From Periplaneta americana (Eukaryota > Arthropoda > Insecta > Blattodea > Blattidae), in NCBI RefSeq assembly GCF_040183065.1, contig NC_091131.1, positions 16,866,800-16,930,799 of the forward strand: a stretch of DNA of 64,000 nt, read 5' to 3'. The notes below the pieces were generated by a model. It was not told where the DNA came from. It saw nothing but the letters and a program-made list of their open reading frames with translations, and did not search any database. The first letter of the stretch is position 1. Each line of letters opens with the position of its first letter. A program made the translations under genes and the position numbers. Positions 25,790 to 35,500 of the stretch are shown here, piece by piece.

Positions 25790-25851
25790 TGTCTCTTAGA
25801 CCAGTGATAGAGTGCTCGCTTAGTGATTCGAAGGTTGTGAGTTCGGGCCCA
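25790..25851 (+). pseudogene. tRNA-like sequence (decayed tRNA or SINE head), left arm
   Basis: TAGACCAGTGATAGAGTGC resembles the internal A-box/D-arm of a tRNA. GAAGGTTGTGAGTTCGGGCC, about 20 bp further on, resembles the B-box/T-arm. Spacing fits a tRNA without a long variable arm. The T-stem does not pair (GTGAG against CCATT) and the anticodon stem is imperfect, so this is not a working tRNA gene. A Pol III-type promoter relic at the head of a SINE-like repeat is the best reading. A 51-bp tandem repeat follows 20 bp downstream. Confidence 0.4.
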
Positions 25852-25868
25852 TTTAATGTTTTCATTTT

Positions 25869-26218
25869 ATTTTTTAATCGTTCTTTAGCAATATTAATAC
25901 GACATTATTGAAATTATCATTTTTATTCTGTTATCATTCTTTATCGATATGAATAATATTCAAGTTATATATATTTTATCGCTCTTTTAGCGATATAATA
26001 TTCAAGTTATAATTTGTTATATTTTGGTATCGTTCTTTAGCGACATGAATAATATTCAAATTACCATTTGTATTCTGTTATCGTTCGTTTGCAATATATC
26101 TAATATTCAAATTATCATTGTATTCTATTATCGTTCGTTAACGATATAAATAATATTCAAATTATCATTTGTATTCTGTTATCGTTCGTTACCGATATAA
26201 ATAATATTGAAATTATCT
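25869..26218 (+). repeat. 51-bp tandem repeat with an internal hairpin, left arm
   Basis: About seven copies begin near 25,878, 25,936, 25,978, 26,030, 26,081, 26,131 and 26,182. The best conserved have period 50-51 bp. Each has a short dyad of the type ATCGTTCGTTAACGAT followed by AATAATATTCAAATTATC. The last three units are the most regular. The block directly follows the tRNA-like head and has a mirror copy in the other arm. Confidence 0.75.
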
Positions 26219-26606
26219 TCGAAATTTTGGCAATTAGTGTTGTTTTTGCCTCATCTCGAATCTCCTTTGTTGTAGTTTTTAAAAAATATATAATTTGTAC
26301 TTTGTGTACCTTATACCATCTGCAGCGTCTCTTTCTTCTATTTCACATTTTCTGACACTTATTATCATTGCGACGGACAAAATGTAGATTTGAAATTGGG
26401 CAAAAGACTTCATTTAGTTACCAAGTCCAAGTTCAAAATTGTGGTATGTTCGAAACTGAGACTATTATTTTGAATTGAATGTAATTATTTAATTCCATGA
26501 TTATAGTTATATATTCTAATGTGGGATGTGTTTGGAATGTTTGATTTTCCAGTTATGAATATTTTTCCTTTGGCATTCTTCATTTGCTTTGTCTTGTTCA
26601 TGTATT

Positions 26607-26816
26607 TCATGATGTCTTTGTTGCATTGTTGATTTGAAACATAGAGATATTAGAGCCATAACATTGCTTATGTTTGCAGGCTGATTCCTCGGGTAGATGG
26701 TAGTATGTCGCTGGATTGCCTGACAGTGATGTTTCGTTCATGTCGCATACTGGTGTGATCAAATTTGCAGCACTGTCCTCGTGACATGCTACAGCTGGAC
26801 ACGTAACAAGTTGCAA
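26607..26816 (-). other. Uncharacterised 69-codon ORF, left arm; coding status doubtful
   Basis: An ATG-to-stop reading frame of 69 codons starting MQLVTCPAVACHED, with five cysteines and no family I recognise. The mirror copy in the right arm (48,928-49,137) keeps the same length with one amino-acid change (Tyr to Cys). Because the arms are highly similar throughout, this does not by itself show selection. No promoter, splice signals or partner gene are evident. Confidence 0.12.
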
Positions 26817-27674
26817 TGTGAGGAGAAGGCAAGAGTGAGTGGTTTAGTTAAATAATACAAGTTAATTTCATGAAGTGTATTAAACATCTTAATTGCAGTA
26901 TAGATACGAGTATGTGTAATATGTATAAAGGAATAGAGGAAAAATAATTCTTAACAATAAGAGGAGACATACTGTAAACTGCATAAAAGCTAATTTCATT
27001 GTCAATGATTTTCAGTATCCATCAAGTTACAAGTGTTAATAGGAGGCTCACAGTATAAAATGTTGACGTCATTAGGATTAGTATTTCGTAAAGAGGTGTT
27101 GAAGGAATAGATGATGGAGATGCAATGTGTTATGAATAACCTTCAAAATAGTGACTATATCATTACGTGAGTGGTGTTATAAGTATATTAAGGAATGTAG
27201 AAACAGGATATATTTAAGTCTATTTTAACAAAAGAATGTTTGTATAATGTTGATATTTTTTTAAATGTACAGTAGATTTCAATATAAATGTTTGACTATG
27301 CCTGTATACTTTGTATTTTATGACAATAAAGTTTAAGCGGAAGGAATATACTTTTGATTGTATCTTTCAACATTCTAAGTGTATTATGCATTTTACAGAG
27401 ACCCCAGAAATGACCAGGACCAAGAGGAGAACCGTCAGCCGCTAGGTGCCCTGGGTATTGCATCCACTTGCACCGAACAGTGAGGTCTGATACCGCTAGT
27501 CATGGCCCCACTCGCCGTCCTGGACCCACCGCAGGATGTGCCTACGAGTTTTGTCCCATGCAAATAGTGTGCGACGCCAGCAGATGGAAAAGAGAGCAGC
27601 AAATCGCTGAAGCCCTTTTGAATATGTATGATGAGTAAAGATAGCGAAAAGCCGATAGTGGATTGTAATCCAGT

Positions 27675-27872
27675 GTAATACCACAATCTAGTGATTATGT
27701 ATAGTCATGAAGCTTGAGTTGTGAGGGTGCTAGGAACAGTAGACTGTGCTGGTAGTATTTCCCATTGTCTGTAATGAGGCGATATTAGCGATCCTAGTGG
27801 CTAGCAACTATCTATGGACGCATATTTACTACGTATTGAGCTTCGTGACTATATACTAGACTGTGGTAATAC
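27675..27872. repeat. Short inverted repeat (about 40-bp arms), left arm
   Basis: GTAATACCACAATCTAGTG and the following bases to 27,715 are matched, as an imperfect reverse complement, by 27,836-27,872 (TTGAGCTTCGTGACTATA...GTGGTAATAC). About 120 bp lie between. Only one arm of this hairpin exists in the right half of the palindrome (about 48,025-48,067). The structure could be a small MITE-like element or a local fold-back duplication. Confidence 0.7.
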
Positions 27873-28357
27873 TAAATGTCATTGATTTTCTTATATCTAT
27901 ATACATATATACATAATTTGAATTGGTAATGGAAATTATGGGAAAATGGCTGAACGGATTTTAATAAATGACCCCTCATTTTGAAGCTTGGAACTCAAAG
28001 TTTTTCAGAAAAATAGTAGTTTTCAGTGAAATGTCACATTTTCAGCATAATTTTCCTATTTTCCAAAATCCATCTGTCGTCAGTTTTGAGAACTAGCTAA
28101 TTGCTTTTCAGAATAAAACATAACACACACTACAGTAAACAATATTACACGAAGACCATGATCTGCAAGAATGCTGACATATTTAGAGCTCAATTAAATT
28201 GGTTATTAAAAACTTAACTTACTAAAAATAATTTACAGGTTCGATTCTGTGGTGTGTAATTTTCTGGGTACAGTTGTGTATTGGATATTAAAAACTACAA
28301 AACTTGAGGTGGTTTGATGACATTATTACCATTAGAAATGAAATATTATTATAGCTA
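27722..28357. other. 636-bp segment present only in the left arm
   Basis: Comparing arms, the left reads GAAGCTTGAGTTG then 636 bp then ATGCCATGATG. The right arm, read in reverse complement near 48,014-48,034, joins these flanks directly. No target-site duplication is visible at the joint, so a deletion from the right arm is as likely as an insertion in the left. The segment includes ATGGCTGAACGGATTTTAAT near 27,945, a kind of sequence I associate with dispersed repeats in arthropod genomes, though this is from memory only. Confidence 0.75.
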
Positions 28358-29198
28358 ATGCCATGATGTAACTTTTTCATTAATTATACATATTAATGCT
28401 ATATTAATGATATGAAAGTGAAATGTTTTGGGGTTATATAAGTAGATGTAGAGAATATCTTAAATTAGACCTTCATTTCTATAATTTACTTAGTGGCGGC
28501 TATTAAGTAATATATATAACTACAAAACTTACTTAAGATAATATTCTTATAAAAAATCAAATATTTTTATACTTAATAATCAAGTGGGGTTGGGTCTTTT
28601 TCATATACTTAATGGCGGTGTGATGTAGATATTTATATGCGTCATTCTCTTCAATATTGACTCTAGAGAGCGTAAAAAATTACAGTGCCTAAGGAAAGAG
28701 CAAAAGATATTACTTAGTGATAAAATAAGAGATCTACAAAATGTTATAGTTTCCCGATAATTTCTGCAAGATCTCTTAGCAAGATAAAATGATTTTGCCC
28801 TCTACATTTCAAGCTCTACATGCAGCAGCCATACCAATTGTTCGAAAGCATAGCAAACCTGACTTTTTTTAACTTTCACTTAGAATCCACAATAACATGA
28901 AATAGCTATTTCTTTACCCCCACATAAAAACCCACTGATCATCCTGACATTGTTACTTGCATTTTCGAGTTGAAACTCAAAAACTGAAAGTGTATAGATT
29001 AAAAAAAAAGTATTTGGATAAAAAAAAAACATTCAGAAGGAGTATGTTTCATTATTATGGAAGCAAATAACTTTCAAAATGGCTGGTATTCTTCATTGGA
29101 AATAAATCTGGAAAATTTTTATTCGAACGTCTAATGAACTTAGTATGCAGCATTTGCTGCACAAGCCACTAGTGTCTCCATAATATCATTTTTTTTTT

Positions 29199-29762
29199 GT
29201 TATAATTGAGGCGGAAACTCTTCACCCAATGCCATGACCAAACCATGAACAAACCTACAATATTATGCCATTAACAACCCTATAAATGATAAATCATAAA
29301 CTAGGTCGCGAAATAAGCCTTAAGTAATAGAACCGTGTTTTGGTTGCAACCAAAGTTGGACATAGAGACCAGATGCCTCTTAACATTCGACAGTCAATAG
29401 TCAGTCGGTGAGACAGTTAAGTAATTGAACCGTTACTAGCAAGATGTCATCAATTCGACAAGAAGGCTTTATCCTCCCCTAAGGAAGAAACTTGGACTTT
29501 AATTCGATGGAATCAGGAGAAGAGTTCTCGCCTCCCAATGGCAGACGCCATTGGCAGAGACCAATTATATTTTGTAAGTAGAATCACATTAGTCATTTTA
29601 CAACTTTAATAAATGATATTGCTATGAATTTGACTTCAATCACTAAAGTGAAGACTTCAAAATTACGAATACCTTCACTACATTTGCAAGTAGGAAATCC
29701 CACCTTAATCCTTAATAGTTCTATTTTTTAGAATAGTGGTGTCAGAATCCTGATAGCATAAC
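29199..29762 (+). mobile_element. Possible LTR-retrotransposon relic (LTR plus primer-binding-like site), left arm
   Basis: TGTTAT at 29,199 and ATAACA near 29,757 form short inverted ends. An AATAAA lies at 29,608-29,613. TGGTGTCAGAA at 29,737-29,747 has the TGG start expected of a tRNA primer-binding site and would suit a tRNA-Leu/Ser-type primer. There is no second LTR, no gag/pol sequence and no clear target-site duplication. This is a weak call based on short motifs and could be coincidence. A mirror copy lies at 46,619-47,184. Confidence 0.2.
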
Positions 29763-29827
29763 ATAGAGCATAATTGGGGAATAATCAGGTATGATGAATA
29801 CAGTAATCTCCCGTCGAATTTCCATCT

Positions 29828-30236
29828 GCCTTGTCCGAAGTAAGTTAATGAGGAATAGGTACAACACCGCATCCGCTCCTCGATAAGGCCATTATTTCAG
29901 GAGATTAGAGACTGAAATATTTTATGTGGGGGAAAAAAATAAGTCTACAAAAAAGTCCAACGGATTTTCTCGATTTTATAGGTGAATATTAGCAAACATG
30001 TGGGGATGCTACAGTAAAAGAGCGTGTCTCTGAGCCCCTTTGTTCTCCTTGTGCAGAGAAAAATCTGCTTTTGAAAGTCAAAATGACCATTTTTTTTTTA
30101 ATTTTGCCGGCCTCTACCGTCCATATGCCTGGAGGCAGAGGGTTGTCCCTCACATTACAGATAGACTTCGAGGGGCTCTATTCGCCGCACTTATCAGCTT
30201 TGTTCTCACTGCACTTACCGGAGAGTTTATAAATTA
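29828..30236 (+). repeat. Diverged satellite copy, inner end of the left low-copy block
   Basis: A '+'-orientation satellite relative, running from GTCCGAAGTAAGTTAATGAG through GGCCATTATTTCAGGAG, AACGGATTTTCTCGATTTTA and CTACCGTCCATATGCC to CGCCGCACTTATCAGC. It shares TCCGAAGTAAG and CCGTCCATATGCC with the inverted copy at 25,179-25,575, against GTAACAAGTAAG and CTGTCCAAACGC in array monomers. With that copy it brackets the low-copy DNA as inverted repeats of about 400 bp. Confidence 0.85.
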
Positions 30237-30585
30237 AATTAAACTAATTTAAAATATAGTGAAATAAATCCATAAGAATTAAATTGAAATAAATTAAATT
30301 ATAATAAAATATATGAAATAACATACAATAAACTAAAATAGAATAACAAAACTGCAAATAAATTGGAGTAAATTAAATTAAAATAAATGACAACAAAATA
30401 AATAAAATTAATTAAGTTAAATTAATTTAACTTAATTGAAAATAATTAAATTAAATCGAAACAAAATAAATTAAATAAATAGAATAAAATGAATTAAAAT
30501 GAAATAGATTAAAATAAATGAAAATTAAACAAAAAAATTAAATAAAATAATTTAATATAAATAAAATTGAATTGAAATAAATGAA
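30237..30585. repeat. AT-rich simple-sequence spacer, left arm
   Basis: Nearly pure A/T with degenerate AAATAAATTAAA-type units, A-rich on the + strand. It has no coding or structural signal. The mirror copy at 45,873-46,146 is T-rich and somewhat shorter. Confidence 0.85.
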
Positions 30586-32577
30586 AGGATTACCTGTGTA
30601 ATCCACACACAGAATTGGATTACCTATGTAATCCACACAGAATTGGAATACCTATGTAATTCCTATGGAATCCACACAAAGAATTGGATTACCTATATAA
30701 TCTACACACACACAGAATTGTATTACATGTGCAATCCAGAGACAGAACTGAATTACATATGTATTCCACACACACAGAATTGGATTACATTTGCATTGCA
30801 CACACAGAATTGGATAAGCTATGTAATCCACACACAGAATTGGATTACCTATGTAATCCACATACAGAATTGGATTACCATTCTAATCCAGACAGAATTG
30901 TATTAGATACAGTATGTAATCCACACAAAGAATTGGATTACATATGCAATCCACACACAGAATTGAATTACCTATGTAATCCACACACAGAATTGGATTA
31001 CCAATGTAATCGACACAGAATAGAAATACCTATGGAATCCACACAAAGAATTGGCTTAGCTATATAATCTACACATAGAATTAGACTATTTATGTAATCC
31101 ACACACACAGAATTGTATTACATGTGCAATCCAGAGAGAAAATTGAATTACATATGTAATCCACACGTACAGCATTGAATTACCTATGTAGTCCACACAG
31201 AATTTGATTATCTATGTAATCCATACACAGAATAGGATTACCAATGTAATCCACACACAGAATTGGATTACCTGTGTAATCCACACACATAGAATTGGAT
31301 TACCTACGTAATCCACACACAGAATTGGATTACCCATGTAATCCACACACAGAATTGGATTACATATGTATTCCACACACAATTGGATTGCCTATGCAAT
31401 GCACACACAGAATTGGATTATCTATGTAATCCACACACAGAATTGGATTACCTATGTAATCCACACACAGAATTGGATTACATATGCAGTGCACACACAG
31501 AATTGGATTACCTTTGTAATCCACACACAGAATTGAATTACATATGTAATCCACACATACAGCATTGAATTACGTATGCAATGCACATACAGAATTGCAT
31601 TACCTATGTAATCCACACAAAACTGGATTACCTATGTAATCCACACACAGAATTGGATTACCTGTGTAATCCACACACACACAGAATTGGATTACCTATG
31701 TAATCCACACATACAGCATTGAATTACATATGCAATGCACACACAGAATTGGATTATCTATGATACCCACACGCAGAATAATATTACCAATGTAATCCAC
31801 ACACAGAATTGGATTACCTGTGTAATCCATACACATAATTGGATTACCTATGTAATCCACGCACAGACTTGGATTACCTATGTAATCCATACACAGAATT
31901 GGATTACATATGTATTCCACGCACAGAATTGGATTACCTATGTAATCCACACACAGAATTGGATTACCTATGTAATCCACACATACAGCATTGAATTACA
32001 TATGCAATGCACACACAGAATTGGATTATATATGTAATCCACACACAGAATAGGACTACCAATGTAATCAACACACAGAATTGGATTACCTGTGTAATCC
32101 ACACACACAGAATTGGATTACGTATGTAATCCACACACAGAATTGGATTACCTATGTAATCCATACACAATTGGATTACATATGTATTCCACGCACAGAA
32201 TTGGATTACCTATGTAATCCAACACAGAATTGGATTACCTATGTAATCCGCACACAGAATTGGATTACATATGTAATCCAAACGCAGAATTGGATTACAT
32301 ATGTAATCCACACACAGAATTTGATTACATATGCAATGCACACACAGAATTAAATTACCTATGTAATCCACACACAATCGGATTGCCTATGTAATCCACA
32401 TACAGAATTGAATTACCTATGTAATCAAGACACAGAATAGGATTACTTATGTAATCCACACACAGAATTGGATTACCTATGTAATCCACGCACAGAATTG
32501 CATTACATATGCAATATATTCACAGAATTGGATTACCTATGTAATCAACACACAGAATTGGATTACATATGTAATCC
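30586..32577 (+). repeat. 30-bp minisatellite with palindromic core, left arm (about 66 units)
   Basis: The unit is close to CACACAGAATT followed by GGATTACCTATGTAATCC. Period is 30 bp and exact over long runs, for example 31,441-31,530. Each unit has a dyad GGATTAC-NNNN-GTAATCC, and the variant GGATTACATATGTAATCC is a perfect 18-bp palindrome. Several units carry the variant CATACAGCATTGAATTAC (near 31,170, 31,560, 31,707 and 31,985). Small indels of CA or ACAC change the spacing. Stop-free stretches of 60-150 codons here come from repeat composition. Confidence 0.95.
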
Positions 32578-32578
32578 A

Positions 32579-35500
32579 AAACCCGGATTTCGAGTCCCAA
32601 ACTCCGTGTTTCGCCTCCCAAACACCGGGTTCCGGGTACAAAACTCCAGGTTCCTTTCCCAAACTCTGGGTTCCAGTCCCAAACTCCGCGTTCCCATTCC
32701 AAATTCCGGGTCGAAAACTCCAGGTTCCTGTCCCAAACTCCGGGTTACCGTCCCACACTACGGTTTCCGGTCCCAAACTCCGGCTTCCGGTCCCAAATTC
32801 AGGTCTCCGGATCCAAACCTCCGTGTTACGGGTCACAAATTCTGGGTTCCGGGTTACAAACTCCGGGTTCCGGTTCCCAATCTCCGGGTTCCGATTCCCA
32901 AACTCTGGGTTCCGGTCTAAAACACCGGGTTCCGGTTCCCAAATTCCGGGTTACGGTGTCAAACTCCGGGTTTCGGAGCCCAAACTCCGGGCCACAAATT
33001 CGGGGTACCAAACTCCAGGATCCGGTTCCCAAACTCCGGGTATCGATTCCCAAACTCCATGTTCCCGGCCACATTCTCCGGGTTCCGGGTGTCTAACTCC
33101 GAGTTCCGGTCCCAAACACCGGGTTCCGCTACCCAAACTCCGGGTTCCAAGTCCAAAACTCCGGATTCCGGTCACAAACTCCGGGTTCCGGTAACCAAAC
33201 TCCTGGATGCAGGTCCCAAACTCCGGGTTCCGATTCCAAACTCCAGGTCCAAACCCTAGGTTCCTGTACAAAACTCCGGGTTCCGGGACCCAAACTCTGG
33301 GTTCCGGTTCCGAACTCCTAGTTCCGGTACCAAACTCCAGTTTCCGGTCCGAAGCTCCGGGTTCCGGTCCGAAACATCGGGTTCCGGTTACCAACTTCCG
33401 TGTCCCGGGTCCCAAACTCTGGGTTCTCGTCCAGAACTCCGGGTTCCGGTAACACACTCCGGTTTCCGGTCACAAACTCGGGTTCCGGTCCCAAATTCCG
33501 GGTTACGGTTCCAAACCTCCGGGTTCCGGGTTACAATCTCCGGGTTCCGGTTCCCAAACTCCTTGTTCCGTTTCCCAAACTCCTTGTTCCGGTTCCCAAA
33601 CTCCAAGTTCCGGGTCCCAAACTCTGGGTTCCTGGATCCCAAACACCGAGTTCCGGTCCCAAAATCCGGGTTCAGGTTTCAAACTCCGGCTTCCGGTACC
33701 CAAACTCCGCATTCCAGGTCCCAATCTCCGGGTTCCGGTTACAAACTCCGGGTCCAAACCCTAGTTTCCTTTACCAAACACTGGGTTCCGGGTGCCAAAC
33801 TCCTAGTTCCGCTACCAAACTCCGGGTTCCGTTCCGAAACTCCGGGTTCCGTTCCGAAACTCCGGGTTCCGGGTCCCAACTTCCGGCTCCCGGTTCCCAA
33901 AATTCTGGGTTCTCATCCCGAACTCCGGGTTCCCGTCCCACACTCCGGGTTCCGGTCCAAAACTCCGGGTTGCGGTCCCAAATTCCGGGCTACGGTTCGA
34001 AACCTCAAGGTTCCGGGTCACAAATTCTGGGTTACGGGATATGAACTCTGGGTTCCGGTTCCCAAACTACTTGTTCAGTTTCCAAAACCCCGGGTTACGG
34101 TCTCAAACTCCGGGTTCCTAAACCAAACATTGGGTTCCAGTCCCAAAATCCTAGTACAGCTAACAAATTCCGGGTTCCGGTCCGAAACTCCGGATTCCGC
34201 TTCCCAACTTCCGTGACCCAAACTCTGGGTTCTCGGCCCGAACTCCGGGTTCCGGTCCCACACTCCGATTTCCTGTCTCAAACTCCGGGTTCCGATCCAA
34301 ATTCCGGGCTACGGTTCCAATCCTCAGGGTTGCGGGTTACAAAATCCGGGTTCCGGTACCAAAACTCCTTGTTCCGGTTCCCAAACTCCGGGTTCCGGTC
34401 TCAAACTCCGGGTTCCGCTACACAAATTCCGGGTTCCAGGACACAAACTCTGGGTTCCAGTTCTAAAATCCGGGTTCCGGACTCAAACTCCGGGTTCCGC
34501 TACCCAAAGCTCAGGGTTCCGGTCCCAAACTCCGGGTTCAGGTTTCAAATTCCGGGTTCCGGTACCAAAACTCCGGATTCAAGGTCCCAATCTCCGGGTT
34601 CCTTTACCAAACTCCGGGTTCCGGGTCCCAAAATGTGAGTTCCGGTCCCAAACTCGTAGTTCCGCTACCATACTCCCGGTTCCGGTCCGAAACTCCGGGT
34701 TCCGGGTCCCAAATTCCGACTCCCTGGTCCCAAAATTCTGGGTTCTCGTCCCGAACTCCGGGTTCCGGTCCCACACTCCGGTTTCCGGTCCAAAAGTCCG
34801 GGTTCCGGTCCCAAACCTCAGGGTTCCGGGTCACAAATTCTGGGTTCCGGGATACGAACTCCGGGTTCCGTCTCCCAAATTATTTGTTCCGGTTCCCAAA
34901 CTCCGGGCTCCGGAACCAAACTTTGGGTTCCACTAACAAAATCCTAGTACAGCTAACAAACTCCGGGTTCCGGTCCGAAACTCCGAGTTCCGCTTCCGAA
35001 CTTCCGGGTCCTGAGTCCCAAACTCCTGGTTCCGGGCCCACACTCCGATTTCCTGTCCCAAACTCCGGGTTCCGGTGCAAATTGCGGGCTACGGTTCCAA
35101 TCCTCAGGGTTCCGGGTCACAAAATCCGGGTTCAGATACCAAAACTCCCTGTTCCGGTCTCAAACTCCGGGTTCCGGTCCCAAACTTCGGGTTCTGGTCA
35201 CAAACTCCGGGTTCCGCTACACGAACTCCGGGTTCTAGGACACAAACTCTGGGTTCAAGTCCTAAAATCCGGGTTCCGGACTCAAACACCGGGTTTCGTT
35301 AACCAAACTCCGGGTTCCAGGTCCCAAACTCCGGGTCCAAACCCTAGGTTCCTGTACCAAACTCCGAGTTCCGGTCCCAAACTCATAGTTCCGATACCAA
35401 ACTCCGGGTTCCGGTCCGAAACTCCGGTTCCAAACCACCTGGTTACGGGTCACAAGTTCTGGGTTAAAATCTCCAGGTTCCGGTTCCCAAACTCCTTGTT

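Larger units (their letters stand above)
25576..29827. other. Low-copy AT-rich segment, left arm
   Basis: About 4.25 kb bounded by inverted diverged satellite copies. It holds a tRNA-like pseudogene, a 51-bp tandem repeat, a short hairpin, an arm-specific 636-bp segment and an LTR-like relic, all listed separately. The rest (26,219-26,606, 26,817-27,430, 28,358-29,198) is AT-rich with no recognisable gene. A more GC-rich patch lies at 27,410-27,600. Nearly all of it has a reverse-complement partner in 46,552-50,223. No transposase, reverse transcriptase or helicase motif was seen in any frame. Confidence 0.8.

Noticed and set aside
27435..27686. 83-codon minus-strand ORF and an overlapping 62-codon ORF, with mirrors at 48,057-48,302
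   Set aside because: The two arms differ at the C-terminus by a frameshift, and two frames are open over the same bases. This fits a short GC-richer non-coding patch.
28245..28265. GGTTCGATTCTGTGG as a Pol III B-box
   Set aside because: No A-box lies at the right distance upstream and no tRNA-like fold can be drawn. One short match in AT-rich DNA is not enough.
30586..32577. CRISPR-like array of regularly spaced palindromic repeats
   Set aside because: The unit is a continuous 30-bp tandem repeat without unique spacers. There is no leader and no cas genes, and the setting is eukaryotic.
30643..32920. Open reading frames of 60-150 codons across the 30-bp array
   Set aside because: Because 30 is a multiple of 3, a stop-free unit stays open indefinitely. 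The peptides are simple 10-residue repeats present on both strands and in several frames.
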